From NCBI GenBank assembly GCA_002270295.1, contig NISF01000005.1:186555-250554 (forward strand): 64,000 bases of DNA, given 5' to 3'. Shown here piece after piece: positions 38,393 to 48,352 of the stretch. Position numbers and translations under genes: made by a program. This DNA is from Enterobacter sp. 10-1. Lineage in GTDB: Bacteria; Pseudomonadota; Gammaproteobacteria; Enterobacterales; Enterobacteriaceae. The notes under the pieces were generated by a model that was given only the letters and a program-made list of their open reading frames with translations, was not told the DNA's origin and ran no database searches. How positions within the stretch are numbered: the first letter of the stretch is position 1; every line of letters begins with the position of its first letter.

Positions 38393-39571
38393 CTACATCA
38401 TTACTTCGCTGTGCCGGTCGCGGTACTCCTTCGGCGTGACGTCGTACTCTTTCTTAAACACGGAATAGAAATATTGCAGCGACGGATAGCCGCACATCTG
38501 CGAGATTTCATTAATCGACAGCGTCGTCGAAACCAGCAGGCTGCGCGCTTTTTCTAACTTCTCGCTGTGAATGACCGTATGAATGGTTTCGCCCACCTCC
38601 TCTTTAAAGCGCTTTTCGAGGTTCGATCGCGAGATCCCGACGGCGTCCAGCACCTGCTCGACCTTTATGCCTTTGCAGGCGTGATTGCGGATGTAGTGCA
38701 TGGCCTGGATAACCGAAGGGTCGGAGAGGGAGCGGTAGTCCGTCGAGCGTCGCTCAATGACGCGCATGGGGGGAACCAGCCTGCGCTGCAGCGGCAGCGC
38801 TTCTTTATCCAGCAGGCGGTGCAGCAGCTTTGCCGCCTGATAGCCCATCTGGCGGGTGCCCTGCGCCACCGACGATAGCGCAACGCGCGACAGGTAGCGG
38901 GTCAGCTCTTCGTTATCGATGCCGATGACGCAGAGCTTTTCCGGTACCGGAATATGCAGCAGCTCGCAGGCCTGCAAAACGTGGCGCGCGCGGGCGTCGG
39001 TAACGGCGATGATCCCCGTTTGCGGCGGCAGCGTTTGCAGCCAGTCCGCCAGGCGGTTCTGCGCGTGCTGCCAGTTTTCCGGCGCCGTCTCCAGCCCCTG
39101 GTAAACCACGCCGCGATACTTCTCTTTTGCTACCAGCTGGCAAAATGCGTGCTCGCGTTCAACGGCCCAGCGCTTGCCGCTGGAGGTGGGCAGCCCGTAA
39201 AAGGCGAAACGGTGAACCCCTTTCTCTTTAAGATGCAGAAAGGCGCTCTCAACCAGGGCTGCGTTATCGGTGGCGATATAGTGAACCGGCGGGTAATCCT
39301 CGGGGCGATAGTAGGAGCCGCCGACGCCGACGATCGGTACTTCGACGCCGGCCAGCAGCTTTTCAATTTCGGGGTCGTCATAATCGGCGATCACCCCGTC
39401 TCCCAGCCACTCTCTGATGTTCTCTATCCGGGCGCGGAAATCCTCTTCGATAAAGATGTCCCACTCCAGCTGCGACGCCTGTAAATATTCGCCAACGCCT
39501 TCCACAACCTGCCGATCGTAGGCTTTGTTGGCGTTGAATAACAGCGTAATACGGTGGCGCTTTTCAAACAT
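38393..39571 (-). CDS. xylR: Xylose operon activator XylR
   Basis: 392 residues, as in E. coli. The N-terminal periplasmic-binding-protein-like domain (about 1-275) senses D-xylose. The C-terminal AraC domain (about 285-392) carries GISRSNLEKRFKEEVG and the MCGYPSLQYFYSVFKKEYDVTPKEYR signature. It activates the xylA and xylF promoters. ATG at 39571 (MFEKRHRITLLFNANKAYD) matches E. coli; an upstream in-frame start at 39607 is not supported. It follows xylH by 124 bp. Confidence 0.97.
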   Translation of the reverse strand: MFEKRHRITLLFNANKAYDRQVVEGVGEYLQASQLEWDIFIEEDFRARIENIREWLGDGVIADYDDPEIEKLLAGVEVPIVGVGGSYYRPEDYPPVHYIATDNAALVESAFLHLKEKGVHRFAFYGLPTSSGKRWAVEREHAFCQLVAKEKYRGVVYQGLETAPENWQHAQNRLADWLQTLPPQTGIIAVTDARARHVLQACELLHIPVPEKLCVIGIDNEELTRYLSRVALSSVAQGTRQMGYQAAKLLHRLLDKEALPLQRRLVPPMRVIERRSTDYRSLSDPSVIQAMHYIRNHACKGIKVEQVLDAVGISRSNLEKRFKEEVGETIHTVIHSEKLEKARSLLVSTTLSINEISQMCGYPSLQYFYSVFKKEYDVTPKEYRDRHSEVMM

Positions 39572-39615
39572 AATCTCGTTCCCTGGTCTCTCTTGCTGGC
39601 CATACAATACCGGCC

Positions 39616-39680
39616 AATGCCCGAACTATTACAAGCTACTTATGCGTAAATCTGGCGGTAGCGCAAATAATTCGGGCATT
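39616..39680. repeat. 10-bp inverted repeat in xylH-xylR gap
   Basis: AATGCCCGAA (39616-39625) and TTCGGGCATT (39671-39680) are perfectly complementary and 45 bases apart, extendable by further partial pairing (TATT/AATA). In the xylFGHR transcript they could close a long hairpin that lowers read-through into xylR or protects the xylFGH message. Confidence 0.55.
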
Positions 39681-39695
39681 CTGTTGTCCAGCGTC

Positions 39696-40877
39696 TCAGG
39701 CGCGCCGCTTGGTGGCGGAATCCATCCACACCGCCAGCAGCAAAATGGCGCCTTTAACGATGTATTGCCAGAAGGTGGCGACGTCCATCATGCTCATGCC
39801 GTTATCCAGCGCGGACATGATAAAGGCCCCCATGACCGCGCCGGCCACGCTGCCTACGCCGCCGGCAAGGCTGGTACCGCCGATAACGCAGGCGGCGATG
39901 GCGTCGAGTTCGGCGATGTTGCCCGCGGACGGCGAGCCGGCCCCCAGCCGCGAGCTGAGGATCAGCCCGGCAATGGCGACCATCAGGCCGTTGATGGCGA
40001 ACACCGCCAGCTTAGTCCGCTCTACGCTGATACCCGACAGGCGGGCCGCTTCAAGGTTGCCGCCGATGGCGTAAATCCGTCGACCAAAGGCGGTGCGGGT
40101 GGCCATAAACATGCCGGCCAGCAGCAGCGCGGCGAGGAGCAGCACCGGCGTAGGGACGCCGCGATAGTCGTTCAACAGCCAGATTGCGCCGAGAACAAAA
40201 ACGGCGGTAAGGGTCTGGCGGCCGACGGTAGCGGTTGAGGCGGAGGTGGTTAACCCCAACGCCTGGCGGCGCAGGCGGCCGCGCCACTGCCAGATAATAA
40301 AAGCGGCCATGCCGACGACGCCGATACCGAAGCCAATGCCGTCCGGCAGGTAGCTCTGCCCGATTTGCGACATCGCCGGGCTGGTCGGGGAGACCGTGGT
40401 GCCGTTGGTGATGCCGATCAGAATGCCGCGGAACGCCAGCATGCCGGCAAGGGTGACGATAAACGAGGGCACCTTGCGATAGGCGACCCACCATCCGTTC
40501 CAGGCGCCCAGCAGCAGCCCCATCGCCAGCGTCACCACGATGGTGAGTGGCAGCGGCCAGCCGAGCCAGACGTCGAAGATGGCCGCCGCGCCGCCGAGAA
40601 GCCCCATCATTGAGCCGACGGAGAGGTCAATCTCGGCGGAAATGATCACAAAGACCATCCCCACCGCGAGGATGCCGGTGATGGCCGTCTGCCGCAGCAG
40701 GTTCGAAATATTGCGCGCGCTTAAGTAGGCGCCATCGGTAACCCAGGTAAAGAACAGCATGATGACCACGATGGCGGCGATCATGACGAAAACCTGAAGA
40801 TTCAGGCCCTTTAATCCGGGCAGGGTGGCGGAGGCTGATGGGGCCAGTTTTATCTCAGACGACGTGTTTTTCGACAT
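39696..40877 (-). CDS. xylH: D-xylose ABC transporter permease XylH
   Basis: 393 residues, as in E. coli, with about ten or more membrane segments. The CUT2 permease motif [20 protein letters not shown] and the [19 protein letters not shown] loop are present. It forms the xylose channel with XylG and XylF. Its start overlaps the xylG 3' end by 23 bp, implying translational coupling. Confidence 0.97.
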   Translation of the reverse strand: MSKNTSSEIKLAPSASATLPGLKGLNLQVFVMIAAIVVIMLFFTWVTDGAYLSARNISNLLRQTAITGILAVGMVFVIISAEIDLSVGSMMGLLGGAAAIFDVWLGWPLPLTIVVTLAMGLLLGAWNGWWVAYRKVPSFIVTLAGMLAFRGILIGITNGTTVSPTSPAMSQIGQSYLPDGIGFGIGVVGMAAFIIWQWRGRLRRQALGLTTSASTATVGRQTLTAVFVLGAIWLLNDYRGVPTPVLLLAALLLAGMFMATRTAFGRRIYAIGGNLEAARLSGISVERTKLAVFAINGLMVAIAGLILSSRLGAGSPSAGNIAELDAIAACVIGGTSLAGGVGSVAGAVMGAFIMSALDNGMSMMDVATFWQYIVKGAILLLAVWMDSATKRRA

Positions 40878-42396
40878 GGTGTTCGCTCCTCAGTGCGGCT
40901 TCCATTACCTGTTCCTGGGTCAGACCCTGGTTGATTAAGTTCGCTTTCAGTTTGCCTTCGTGCATGACCAGCACCCGATCGCTGAGTCCGAGCACCTCCG
41001 GAAGCTCCGATGAGATAACGATAACGGCGATCCCCTGCTGCACCAGCTGATTAATCAGCTTGTAGATTTCGTATTTCGCGCCGATATCAATGCCGCGGGT
41101 GGGCTCATCAAGGATTAAAATGCGCGGGTTCAGCAGCAGGCAGCGGGCGAGGATCGCTTTCTGCTGATTACCGCCGCTGAGTCGGCCGATGGCCAGATCC
41201 GGCGACGAGGTTTTGATTTTCAGCCGCTGGATAGACTGCTGAATGCACAGCTGCTCCCCGGCGTCATCGAGGCTGCTTAGCGGGCCGCTAAACTGGTCCA
41301 GCGCGGCCAGGGTGATATTCTTACCGACCGCCATCACCGGCACGATGCCGTCTTTTTTGCGATCCTCCGGCACCATGGCGATACCGTGAGCAATCGCCTG
41401 CTGGCAGTGATGAATCGCCACCTGCTGACCGTCAATATAGATTTTCCCCTCCCAGCGACCCGGCCAGACGCCAAACAGGCACTGGACCGCCTCGGTGCGC
41501 CCGGCGCCGACCAGTCCGGCAATGCCGAGGATTTCGCCGCGATGCAGAGAGAAGGAGATATTGTTCACCCGTTTGATATGGCGATTGACCGGATGCCATG
41601 CGGTTAAATTTTCGACGCGCAAAATCTCGTCGCCGTGGGTGTGCGGTTCGCTGGGGTAAAGGGCGGTAAGCTCGCGGCCGACCATCATGGTAATGACATC
41701 ATCTTCGTTCATGCCGCTGGCGTCGCGGGTGCCAATATGCTGGCCGTCGCGAATCACGCAGATGGTGTCGGAGATCGCTTTTACTTCGTTGAGCTTGTGG
41801 GAGATGTAAATACAGGCGATGCCGTGATTTTGCAGATCGCGAATAATGTTCAGCAGAATTGCCGTTTCTTGTTCGGTTAATGAAGCGGTGGGCTCATCGA
41901 GAATCAGTAAGCGCACCTGTTTGTTGAGCGCTTTGGCAATTTCAACCAGCTGCTGCTGGCCAAGACCTAAATCCCCGACGCGCGTATCGGGTGATATCGC
42001 CAAATTGACCTGAGCCAGCAGCTTCTGGCTGCGTAGGGTCATGGTTTCATAATCCAGCAGGCCGTGGCGGGAAATTTCTGCGCCGAGGAAAATGTTCTCC
42101 AGCACCGTTAAGTGTTTTACCAGCGCGAGCTCCTGGTGAATGATGGCGATGCCCTTACGCTCGGTATCGCGAATATTGGCGGCCTGCAGGGTTTCGCCAG
42201 AGAAAATAATCTCGCCCTCATAGCTGCCGTGCGGATAAATGCCGCACAGCACCTTCATCAGGGTGGATTTGCCGGAACCATTTTCGCCACACAATGAGAC
42301 AACTTCCCCGGCGTTAAGCCGCAGGCTGACATTATCAACGGCCTTCACCGCGCCGAAAGATTTGGTAATGTTCTTCATTTCAAGTAACCAGGACAT
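40855..42396 (-). CDS. xylG: D-xylose ABC transporter ATPase XylG
   Basis: 513 residues, as in E. coli, with two ABC modules. Module 1 has Walker [10 protein letters not shown], signature [15 protein letters not shown] and [10 protein letters not shown]. Module 2 has LVGAGRTE in place of Walker A, signature LSGGNQQK and [10 protein letters not shown]. It powers high-affinity xylose uptake. It lies 65 bp after xylF. Confidence 0.97.
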   Translation of the reverse strand: MSWLLEMKNITKSFGAVKAVDNVSLRLNAGEVVSLCGENGSGKSTLMKVLCGIYPHGSYEGEIIFSGETLQAANIRDTERKGIAIIHQELALVKHLTVLENIFLGAEISRHGLLDYETMTLRSQKLLAQVNLAISPDTRVGDLGLGQQQLVEIAKALNKQVRLLILDEPTASLTEQETAILLNIIRDLQNHGIACIYISHKLNEVKAISDTICVIRDGQHIGTRDASGMNEDDVITMMVGRELTALYPSEPHTHGDEILRVENLTAWHPVNRHIKRVNNISFSLHRGEILGIAGLVGAGRTEAVQCLFGVWPGRWEGKIYIDGQQVAIHHCQQAIAHGIAMVPEDRKKDGIVPVMAVGKNITLAALDQFSGPLSSLDDAGEQLCIQQSIQRLKIKTSSPDLAIGRLSGGNQQKAILARCLLLNPRILILDEPTRGIDIGAKYEIYKLINQLVQQGIAVIVISSELPEVLGLSDRVLVMHEGKLKANLINQGLTQEQVMEAALRSEHHVEKHVV

Positions 42397-42461
42397 AGAT
42401 GCTCCGCATAAGCGATATCCGGCTGGACGAGAATAACGCCCCGGTTAAGGGGCGTCGGAGG

Positions 42462-43454
42462 TTACAGTTCGCTCTTTTTGTGGAAACCGTCTTTAATCAC
42501 CGTTTGGTCGATATTGTCTTTATTCACTTCAATTGGCGTCAGCAGCCGCGACGGGACGTCCTTCAGCCCGTTGTTTAAGGTGGTATCAGCGTGCGGCGCC
42601 TTATCGTTACCGAGCTCAACGGCAATTTCTGCCGCGGTGGTGGCAAGCGTCACGATGGGTTTATAAACCGTCATCGTCTGGGTACCAGAGATAATGCGCT
42701 TCACTCCGGCGAGGTCGGCGTCCTGACCCGAGATCGCCACTTTCCCCGCCAGCCCCTGGGCGCTTAGCGCCTGGATTGCCCCGCCGGCGGTGGCGTCGTT
42801 TGAGGCCACTACCGCATCAATTTTGTTATTGTTGGCGGTAAGCGCATTCTCCATAATTTTTAACGCGTTTTCCGGCAGCCAGCCGTCGACCCACTGATCG
42901 CCGACAATTTTGATTTTGCCCTGATCGATATAAGGCTTAAGCACCTTCATTTGCCCGGCACGGAAGAGTTTGGCGTTATTATCAACAGGCGAGCCGCCCA
43001 TCAGGAAATAATTACCCTGGGGCACTTTATTGACCAGGCTTTGGGCCTGCATTTCGCCGACTTTTTCGTTATCGAATGAAATATAGAAATCAATATCTGC
43101 GTTATTAATCATACGGTCATAGGCGAGAACTTTGATCCCTTCCTGCTTCGCTTCTTTAATAACGTTACTTAAAACCTGACCGTTGTAAGGAATAATAACC
43201 AGAACGTCAACGCCGCGATTTATCATATTTTCAATTTGCGACATTTGCGTTTCTTCATTGCCGTTGGCAGACTGAACAAATACTTTTGCACCTAATGATT
43301 CGGCCTTGTTGACAAAAATATCGCGGTCTTTCTGCCAGCGTTCCAGACGAAGATCGTCAATGGCCATACCAATTTTAACTTCTTTAGCAATACCCGCCAT
43401 GCTGGTAAGAATGAGTGAAGCGCAGAGCGTGAGGCAAAGGTTCTTTATCTTCAT
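42462..43454 (-). CDS. xylF: D-xylose-binding periplasmic protein XylF
   Basis: 330 residues, as in E. coli, with a signal peptide ending near residue 23 (MAGIAKEV) and a type I periplasmic-binding fold (KIGMAIDDLRLERWQKD, YDRMINNADIDFYISFDN, VASNDATAGG). It captures xylose for XylGH. ATG at 43454 (MKIKNLCLTL) has AAGGT upstream; an open frame to 43553 is non-homologous. It is the first gene of xylFGHR, divergent from xylAB. Confidence 0.97.
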   Translation of the reverse strand: MKIKNLCLTLCASLILTSMAGIAKEVKIGMAIDDLRLERWQKDRDIFVNKAESLGAKVFVQSANGNEETQMSQIENMINRGVDVLVIIPYNGQVLSNVIKEAKQEGIKVLAYDRMINNADIDFYISFDNEKVGEMQAQSLVNKVPQGNYFLMGGSPVDNNAKLFRAGQMKVLKPYIDQGKIKIVGDQWVDGWLPENALKIMENALTANNNKIDAVVASNDATAGGAIQALSAQGLAGKVAISGQDADLAGVKRIISGTQTMTVYKPIVTLATTAAEIAVELGNDKAPHADTTLNNGLKDVPSRLLTPIEVNKDNIDQTVIKDGFHKKSEL

Positions 43455-43695
43455 AATAATAATACCTTTTTGTAAAGTGCAGGATAAAACGAGCGGTAAA
43501 AGCAGACGGCCTGATACGCTGAAGATTCTTAACGTGGAAAAGGGCGCTGGCAATTACCTGTGCTTATTTTGGCGTTATGAAATTTAGTTTATTTGCTGAT
43601 TTATGACCGCGATCTTATTTTAATCTTCAGGGCCTCAGGGATTGTCCCGATCTTTCATTGAGATACTGCGTAAATAGCGAATTAGACCGTTATTT

Positions 43696-43711
43696 TTGCG
43701 ATCTGGCGCAC
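43696..43711. promoter_or_regulatory. CRP-like site between xylF and xylA
   Basis: TTGCGATCTGGCGCAC is a divergent CRP-type element. The E. coli xyl regulatory region also uses a non-canonical GCGA...GCGCA CRP site at the corresponding place. Assigned by position and similarity. Confidence 0.55.
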
Positions 43712-43738
43712 GTTTGCGGATTCTCTCAACCGCGGTGT

Positions 43739-43768
43739 GAAATAACGTAATTGAGGAAAGTAAAACAG
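43739..43768. promoter_or_regulatory. XylR site I(A) at xylA promoter
   Basis: GAAATAACGTAATTGAGGAA and the following A-rich stretch closely resemble the E. coli XylR binding site adjoining the xylA promoter. The downstream sequence CTATATTGGCTTATGAC is likewise conserved with E. coli around the xylA -10. Confidence 0.7.
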
Positions 43769-43826
43769 CAATTCTATATTGGCTTATGACTTATTACCCG
43801 CCGCATCCCTGAATATGGAGTTCATT

Positions 43827-45149
43827 ATGCAGACCTATTTCGATCAACTCGATCGCGTTCGTTATGAAGGCCCTAAATCTACTAACCCGCTGGCTTTCCG
43901 TCACTATAACCCGGATGAGCTGGTGCTGGGTAAACGCATGGAAGAACACCTGCGGTTTGCGGCCTGCTACTGGCACACGTTCTGCTGGAACGGAGCCGAC
44001 ATGTTTGGCGTCGGTTCCTTCAACCGCCCGTGGCAGCAGCCGGGCGACGCCCTGGAAATGGCAAAACGTAAAGCTGACGTCGCCTTTGAGTTTTTCCACA
44101 AGCTGAACGTCCCTTACTACTGCTTCCACGACGTTGACGTCTCGCCGGAAGGCGCGTCGTTGAAGGAGTATCTGAACAATTTCGCGCAAATGGTCGATGT
44201 GCTGGCGGCAAAACAGGAGCATAGCGGCGTGAAGCTGCTGTGGGGCACCGCGAACTGCTTCACTAACCCGCGATACGGCGCAGGTGCGGCAACCAACCCG
44301 GACCCGGAAGTGTTCAGCTGGGCAGCGACTCAGGTCGTTACCGCGATGGATGCTACCCACAAGCTGGGCGGGGAAAACTACGTCCTGTGGGGCGGCCGTG
44401 AAGGGTATGAAACTCTGCTCAATACCGATTTGCGCCAGGAGCGCGAGCAGATTGGCCGGTTTATGCAGCTGGTCGTTGAGCACAAACATAAAATTGGCTT
44501 CCAGGGGACGCTGCTGATTGAGCCGAAGCCGCAGGAGCCGACCAAGCACCAGTACGACTACGACGCCTCCACCGTTTATGGCTTCCTCAAGCAGTTCGGT
44601 CTGGAAAAAGAGATCAAGCTTAATATTGAAGCGAACCACGCGACCCTGGCAGGCCACAGTTTCCACCACGAGATTGCCACCGCCATCGCGCTGGGCCTGT
44701 TTGGTTCCGTCGATGCCAACCGCGGCGACCCGCAGCTGGGCTGGGATACCGATCAGTTCCCGAATAGCGTGGAAGAAAACGCCCTGGTGATGTATGAAAT
44801 TCTCAAGGCCGGCGGTTTCACTACCGGCGGGCTGAATTTTGATGCCAAAGTTCGTCGTCAAAGCACCGATAAGTACGATCTGTTCTATGGTCATATTGGG
44901 GCGATGGATACGATGGCTCTGTCGCTGAAAGTGGCGGCGCGCATGATTGAAGATGGCGAGCTGGATAAGCGCGTAGCAAAACGTTATGCCGGCTGGAACG
45001 GCGACCTGGGCCAGCAAATCCTCAAGGGGCAGATGACGCTGACGGAAATTGCTCAGCATGCCGCGCAGAATAATCTGACGCCGCAGCATCAGAGCGGCCA
45101 CCAGGAGCAGCTGGAAAATCTGGTGAATCATTATCTTTTCGATAAGTGA
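43827..45149 (+). CDS. xylA: D-xylose isomerase XylA
   Basis: 440 residues, as in E. coli. It interconverts D-xylose and D-xylulose with two divalent metals in a TIM-barrel tetramer. The catalytic pair H101/D104 lies in [11 protein letters not shown]. Metal ligands appear in [26 protein letters not shown] and [21 protein letters not shown] at 43827 ([16 protein letters not shown]) agrees with E. coli, against an upstream frame from 43779. Confidence 0.98.
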   Translation: MQTYFDQLDRVRYEGPKSTNPLAFRHYNPDELVLGKRMEEHLRFAACYWHTFCWNGADMFGVGSFNRPWQQPGDALEMAKRKADVAFEFFHKLNVPYYCFHDVDVSPEGASLKEYLNNFAQMVDVLAAKQEHSGVKLLWGTANCFTNPRYGAGAATNPDPEVFSWAATQVVTAMDATHKLGGENYVLWGGREGYETLLNTDLRQEREQIGRFMQLVVEHKHKIGFQGTLLIEPKPQEPTKHQYDYDASTVYGFLKQFGLEKEIKLNIEANHATLAGHSFHHEIATAIALGLFGSVDANRGDPQLGWDTDQFPNSVEENALVMYEILKAGGFTTGGLNFDAKVRRQSTDKYDLFYGHIGAMDTMALSLKVAARMIEDGELDKRVAKRYAGWNGDLGQQILKGQMTLTEIAQHAAQNNLTPQHQSGHQEQLENLVNHYLFDK

Positions 45150-45196
45150 TGATAGTGCCCGGCGCGTCCGGGCATAGGCTATTTAGCACGCTTTTT

Positions 45197-45220
45197 CGCG
45201 CCACGCTCAGCCGTGGCGCG
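45197..45220 (+). repeat. Hairpins in the xylA-xylB gap
   Basis: CGCGCCACG (45197-45205) pairs perfectly with CGTGGCGCG (45212-45220). A smaller GCCCGG/CCGGGC hairpin precedes it at about 45159-45175. The large hairpin ends just before the TTAAGGAGA ribosome binding site of xylB. It could reduce xylB expression relative to xylA or stabilise the xylA message. Confidence 0.6.
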
Positions 45221-45238
45221 CTGTTAAGGAGAGTCTGT

Positions 45239-46693
45239 ATGTACATCGGGATTGATTTAGGTACCTCGGGCGTGAAGGCCATTTTGCTCAATGAGCAAGG
45301 TGAGGTACTGGCTTCGCATACTGAAAAGCTCAGCGTATCGCGCCCGCACCCCCTATGGTCCGAACAAGATCCCGAGCACTGGTGGCAGGCAACGGATGGC
45401 GCGATCAAAGCGTTGGCAGAGCGGCACTCCCTGCGCGACGTGAAGGCTATCGGTATCGCCGGGCAGATGCATGGCGCCACGCTGCTGGATAAGCAGCAGA
45501 AGGTGCTGCGCCCGGCCATTTTATGGAATGACGGGCGCTGCGGCGAAGAGTGCGCCCTGCTGGAAGAGCGGGTGGAGCGGTCGCGGCAGATCACCGGCAA
45601 CCTGATGATGCCCGGCTTTACGGCGCCGAAACTGCTATGGGTTGAGCGGCACGAGCCGGACGTGTTCAGCCAGGTTGATAAGGTCCTGCTGCCGAAAGAT
45701 TATCTCCGTTTACGCATGACCGGCGAGTTTGCCAGCGATATGTCTGACGCTGCCGGGACGATGTGGATGGACGTGGCAAAACGCGACTGGAGCGACGAGA
45801 TGCTCGCCGCCTGCGGCCTGAGCCGCGATAACATGCCTGCGCTATTTGAGGGCAGCGAGGTGACGGGAACGCTGCGTCCGGCTATCGCCGAGGCGTGGAA
45901 TATGCCCCAGGCGCTGGTGGTTGCCGGCGGCGGCGATAATGCCGCCGGGGCCGTTGGCGTCGGCATGGCGGACGCGGGACAGGCGATGCTATCGCTGGGC
46001 ACCTCCGGCGTTTACTTTGCCGTCAGCGATGGCTTTCTCAGCAAACCCGAAAGCGCTGTGCACAGTTTCTGCCATGCGCTTCCCGGGCGCTGGCATTTGA
46101 TGTCGGTCATGCTCAGCGCGGCATCCTGCCTCGACTGGGCGGCGAAGCTGACCGGCCTTGGTTCGGTTCCGGCGCTGATCGCCGCCGCCGGGTCAGCGCA
46201 TGAGAGCGCGGGCCCGGTGTGGTTTCTGCCATATCTTTCCGGCGAGCGTACGCCGCATAACAATCCGCAGGCGAAAGGCGTCTTTTTCGGCCTGACCCAT
46301 CAGCATGGCCCGGCGGAGCTGGCGCGTGCGGTGCTGGAAGGGGTGGGATATGCGCTGGCGGACGGTATGGATGTGGTCCACGCCTGCGGCATTAAGCCTG
46401 AGAGCATTACCCTGATTGGCGGAGGCGCTCGCAGCCCCTGGTGGCGGCAGATGCTGGCCGACATCAGCGGACAGCAGCTGGATTACCGTACCGGCGGCGA
46501 CGTCGGGCCGGCGTTAGGCGCCGCGAGATTAGCGCAGCTGGCGCTGCATAAAGGCGCGTCGTATTCAGACCTGCTGCCTCAGCTGCCGCTGGAACAGGCT
46601 CACCTTCCGGATAGCGAACGCTTCGCGCTCTATGCCCCGCGTCGCGAAACGTTCCGCCAGATTTATCAGCAGCTCCTCCCGCTGATGTCATAG
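45239..46693 (+). CDS. xylB: Xylulokinase XylB
   Basis: 484 residues, as in E. coli. It is an FGGY kinase that phosphorylates D-xylulose to D-xylulose-5-P. The N-terminal MYIGIDLGTSGVKAILLNEQ motif, GGGDNAAGAVGVG (with the catalytic-base Asp) and the C-terminal LIGGGARSPWWRQMLADI signature are visible. ATG at 45239 follows AAGGAGA; the longer frame from 45146 is rejected. It completes the xylAB operon. Confidence 0.97.
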   Translation: MYIGIDLGTSGVKAILLNEQGEVLASHTEKLSVSRPHPLWSEQDPEHWWQATDGAIKALAERHSLRDVKAIGIAGQMHGATLLDKQQKVLRPAILWNDGRCGEECALLEERVERSRQITGNLMMPGFTAPKLLWVERHEPDVFSQVDKVLLPKDYLRLRMTGEFASDMSDAAGTMWMDVAKRDWSDEMLAACGLSRDNMPALFEGSEVTGTLRPAIAEAWNMPQALVVAGGGDNAAGAVGVGMADAGQAMLSLGTSGVYFAVSDGFLSKPESAVHSFCHALPGRWHLMSVMLSAASCLDWAAKLTGLGSVPALIAAAGSAHESAGPVWFLPYLSGERTPHNNPQAKGVFFGLTHQHGPAELARAVLEGVGYALADGMDVVHACGIKPESITLIGGGARSPWWRQMLADISGQQLDYRTGGDVGPALGAARLAQLALHKGASYSDLLPQLPLEQAHLPDSERFALYAPRRETFRQIYQQLLPLMS

Positions 46694-46698
46694 CGGCG

Positions 46699-46726
46699 AC
46701 CCGCTCCCGCCGCGGGGGCGGGTTTT
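46699..46726 (+). terminator. xylB terminator
   Basis: ACCCGC (46699-46704) pairs with GCGGGT (46718-46723), with inner CCCGC/GCGGG pairing, followed by TTT. It lies six bases after the xylB stop in the convergent xylB/wecH gap. Confidence 0.75.
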
Positions 46727-46735
46727 ACCGTTGCG

Positions 46736-47731
46736 CTAGCTCACCAGCCGACGCGTGTCGATGCGCTGCACCAGCGCCGACAGCAGCAGGCTGCCCAGCA
46801 GCGCGGCGCTAAATATCCACAGAATATCCAGCAGCGGCCAGCGCGTGAGCTCCAGGCCGCTGGCCCGCAGCGCGTGGATAATCAGCGCATGAAAACCGTA
46901 GATCCCCAGAGAGTGGCGGGCGATAAGCGCGATGCCGGGGATCTGACGCCCGTTGAGGGTATTTTTCGCCAGCGTCAGCAGGGCTACCGCGCAAACAAAC
47001 ACCGCCGGACCGCAGTATAAATACCAGGTATCGCCGAAGTCGCCGCGCCACTTTAGCTCGTGCAGCGTACCGCGTGATATCACCCAGACGGCGCTGGCAA
47101 ACAGCGCGGCGCACAGCAGAGTCAGCCATTTTTTATCCGTCTCCATCATGCCAATCGCCCGGCCAAGCACGCCGTACAGCACGTAGTAAAAGGCATCGCC
47201 GCTGATATAGAGATTGATCGGCAGCCATTCGATACCGCCCGCTTTTACGCTCACCATATTGGGATTGGCGAGAATGCCGATGACCAGCATCAGCGCCAGC
47301 AGCATCTTCCCGCTGACCTGCTTAACCTGAATGAGCGGCGAGAGCAGGTAGACGACGATAATCGCGAAGAAAAACCACAGGTGATAGAACACCGGCTTTT
47401 GCAGCAAGTTTCTTAGCGAGAGCTCGACGTTGATATGGGTAAACAGGGAGATGTAGAGCAGCGACACGGCGCTGTAGAACAGTACGCACAGCACGATGCG
47501 CAGAAAGTGCCGCGGCTGGGCGCTGCGTTCGCCGAAAAACAGATACCCTGACATCATGAAGAAGAGCGGGACGCTGACGCGAGAGGCGGAGTTGAGCAGG
47601 TTGGCCATATCCCATTCCACCAGGCTGATGGCGTGGGGATGGGTGATGTACCAGGTTGTGCTGTGGATCATCACCACCATCATGCATGCGATACCGCGCA
47701 AACTCGTAATCCAGTTTATTTTTTCCTGCAT
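46736..47731 (-). CDS. wecH: Acyltransferase-3 family O-acetyltransferase WecH (YiaH)
   Basis: 331 residues, as in E. coli WecH. It is an integral membrane acyltransferase (about ten segments) with [18 protein letters not shown] near the N-terminus, holding the conserved His of the family, and [19 protein letters not shown]. In E. coli it O-acetylates GlcNAc residues of enterobacterial common antigen. It is a single gene, convergent with xylB and divergent from ysaB. Confidence 0.93.
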   Translation of the reverse strand: MQEKINWITSLRGIACMMVVMIHSTTWYITHPHAISLVEWDMANLLNSASRVSVPLFFMMSGYLFFGERSAQPRHFLRIVLCVLFYSAVSLLYISLFTHINVELSLRNLLQKPVFYHLWFFFAIIVVYLLSPLIQVKQVSGKMLLALMLVIGILANPNMVSVKAGGIEWLPINLYISGDAFYYVLYGVLGRAIGMMETDKKWLTLLCAALFASAVWVISRGTLHELKWRGDFGDTWYLYCGPAVFVCAVALLTLAKNTLNGRQIPGIALIARHSLGIYGFHALIIHALRASGLELTRWPLLDILWIFSAALLGSLLLSALVQRIDTRRLVS

Positions 47732-47910
47732 CAGTACCTCAGTGGTTCCTTCTTAAACAGGGTCTGACTTCCCTGATACGGCGGTGTCTCAATGGAATAT
47801 TCTGAGTTTTCCGCCGCATGCTTGTAGAGATGTGGAGAGATTCGCACAATGTCCGGGCGATTTCACGTAATCTGCACGATAACAATTTGCTAACAAGGCG
47901 GTTGAGGATA

Positions 47911-48216
47911 ATGGTGATGAAATATTTCTTTTCTGGAGTGCTGCTGCTTGTGCTTGCCGGCTGCAGCCAGACGCCGTCCCAGCCGTTACAAAAAGCGCAA
48001 AGAGCGCGAATTACGCCGCAAATCACCCTGAACATGGAGCAGCTGTGTAAGGATAAGGCGGCAAGACGCTACAGCACCGGGGCCCGGCTGGTTGACGTCA
48101 GCCATTTTGAACAGTTCCAGGGAAGCTATGAGCTGTCGGGCCATACCGAGCAGAATGAGCGCTTTATCTGTTCTTTCGATCCAGACGGGCAGTTTTTACA
48201 TCTTTCTATGCGCTAA
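47911..48216 (+). CDS. ysaB: YsaB-like lipoprotein
   Basis: 101 residues (E. coli YsaB 99). A lipoprotein signal with lipobox LVLAGC (Cys about 19) is followed by a short domain NMEQLCKDKAARRYSTG...VSHFEQFQGSYELSG...FICSFDPDGQFLHLSMR, which matches YsaB. The function is unknown. ATG at 47911 is favoured by GAGGAT just upstream; 47917 is an alternative. An upstream open frame to 47818 lacks support. Confidence 0.88.
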   Translation: MVMKYFFSGVLLLVLAGCSQTPSQPLQKAQRARITPQITLNMEQLCKDKAARRYSTGARLVDVSHFEQFQGSYELSGHTEQNERFICSFDPDGQFLHLSMR

Positions 48217-48352
48217 ATGCCCGCAGCTGCCGCATGATGGCGTGAATTTCCCCAATTTTGCTTAAACAACGCCGTTTCGTACTGTATATCTCGCAGCCAG
48301 CGGGTATACTGATCCCTTCCTTTAAATCCACACGTATCCAGCACGAAATAAT
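48217..48352. promoter_or_regulatory. glyQS upstream region
   Basis: 136 bp between ysaB and glyQ. TATACT at 48305-48310 could be the -10 of the glyQS promoter, but the -35 is weak. No T-box is expected or seen in this group. The Shine-Dalgarno before 48353 is poor (ACGAAATAAT). Confidence 0.35.

Larger units (their letters stand above)
43455..43826. promoter_or_regulatory. Divergent xylF / xylA control region
   Basis: 372 bp. It should hold the P(F) and P(A) promoters with XylR and CRP sites between them, as in E. coli. A CRP-like element is at 43696-43711 and a XylR-type site is at 43739-43768, next to xylA. The XylR site for xylF was not located with confidence. The first about 100 bp form the long xylF leader. 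Confidence 0.7.

Noticed and set aside
43794-45131. 445-codon open frame on the strand opposite xylA
   Set aside because: Exact antisense shadow of xylA. Long antisense frames are common in GC-rich coding DNA; there is no homology or ribosome binding site.
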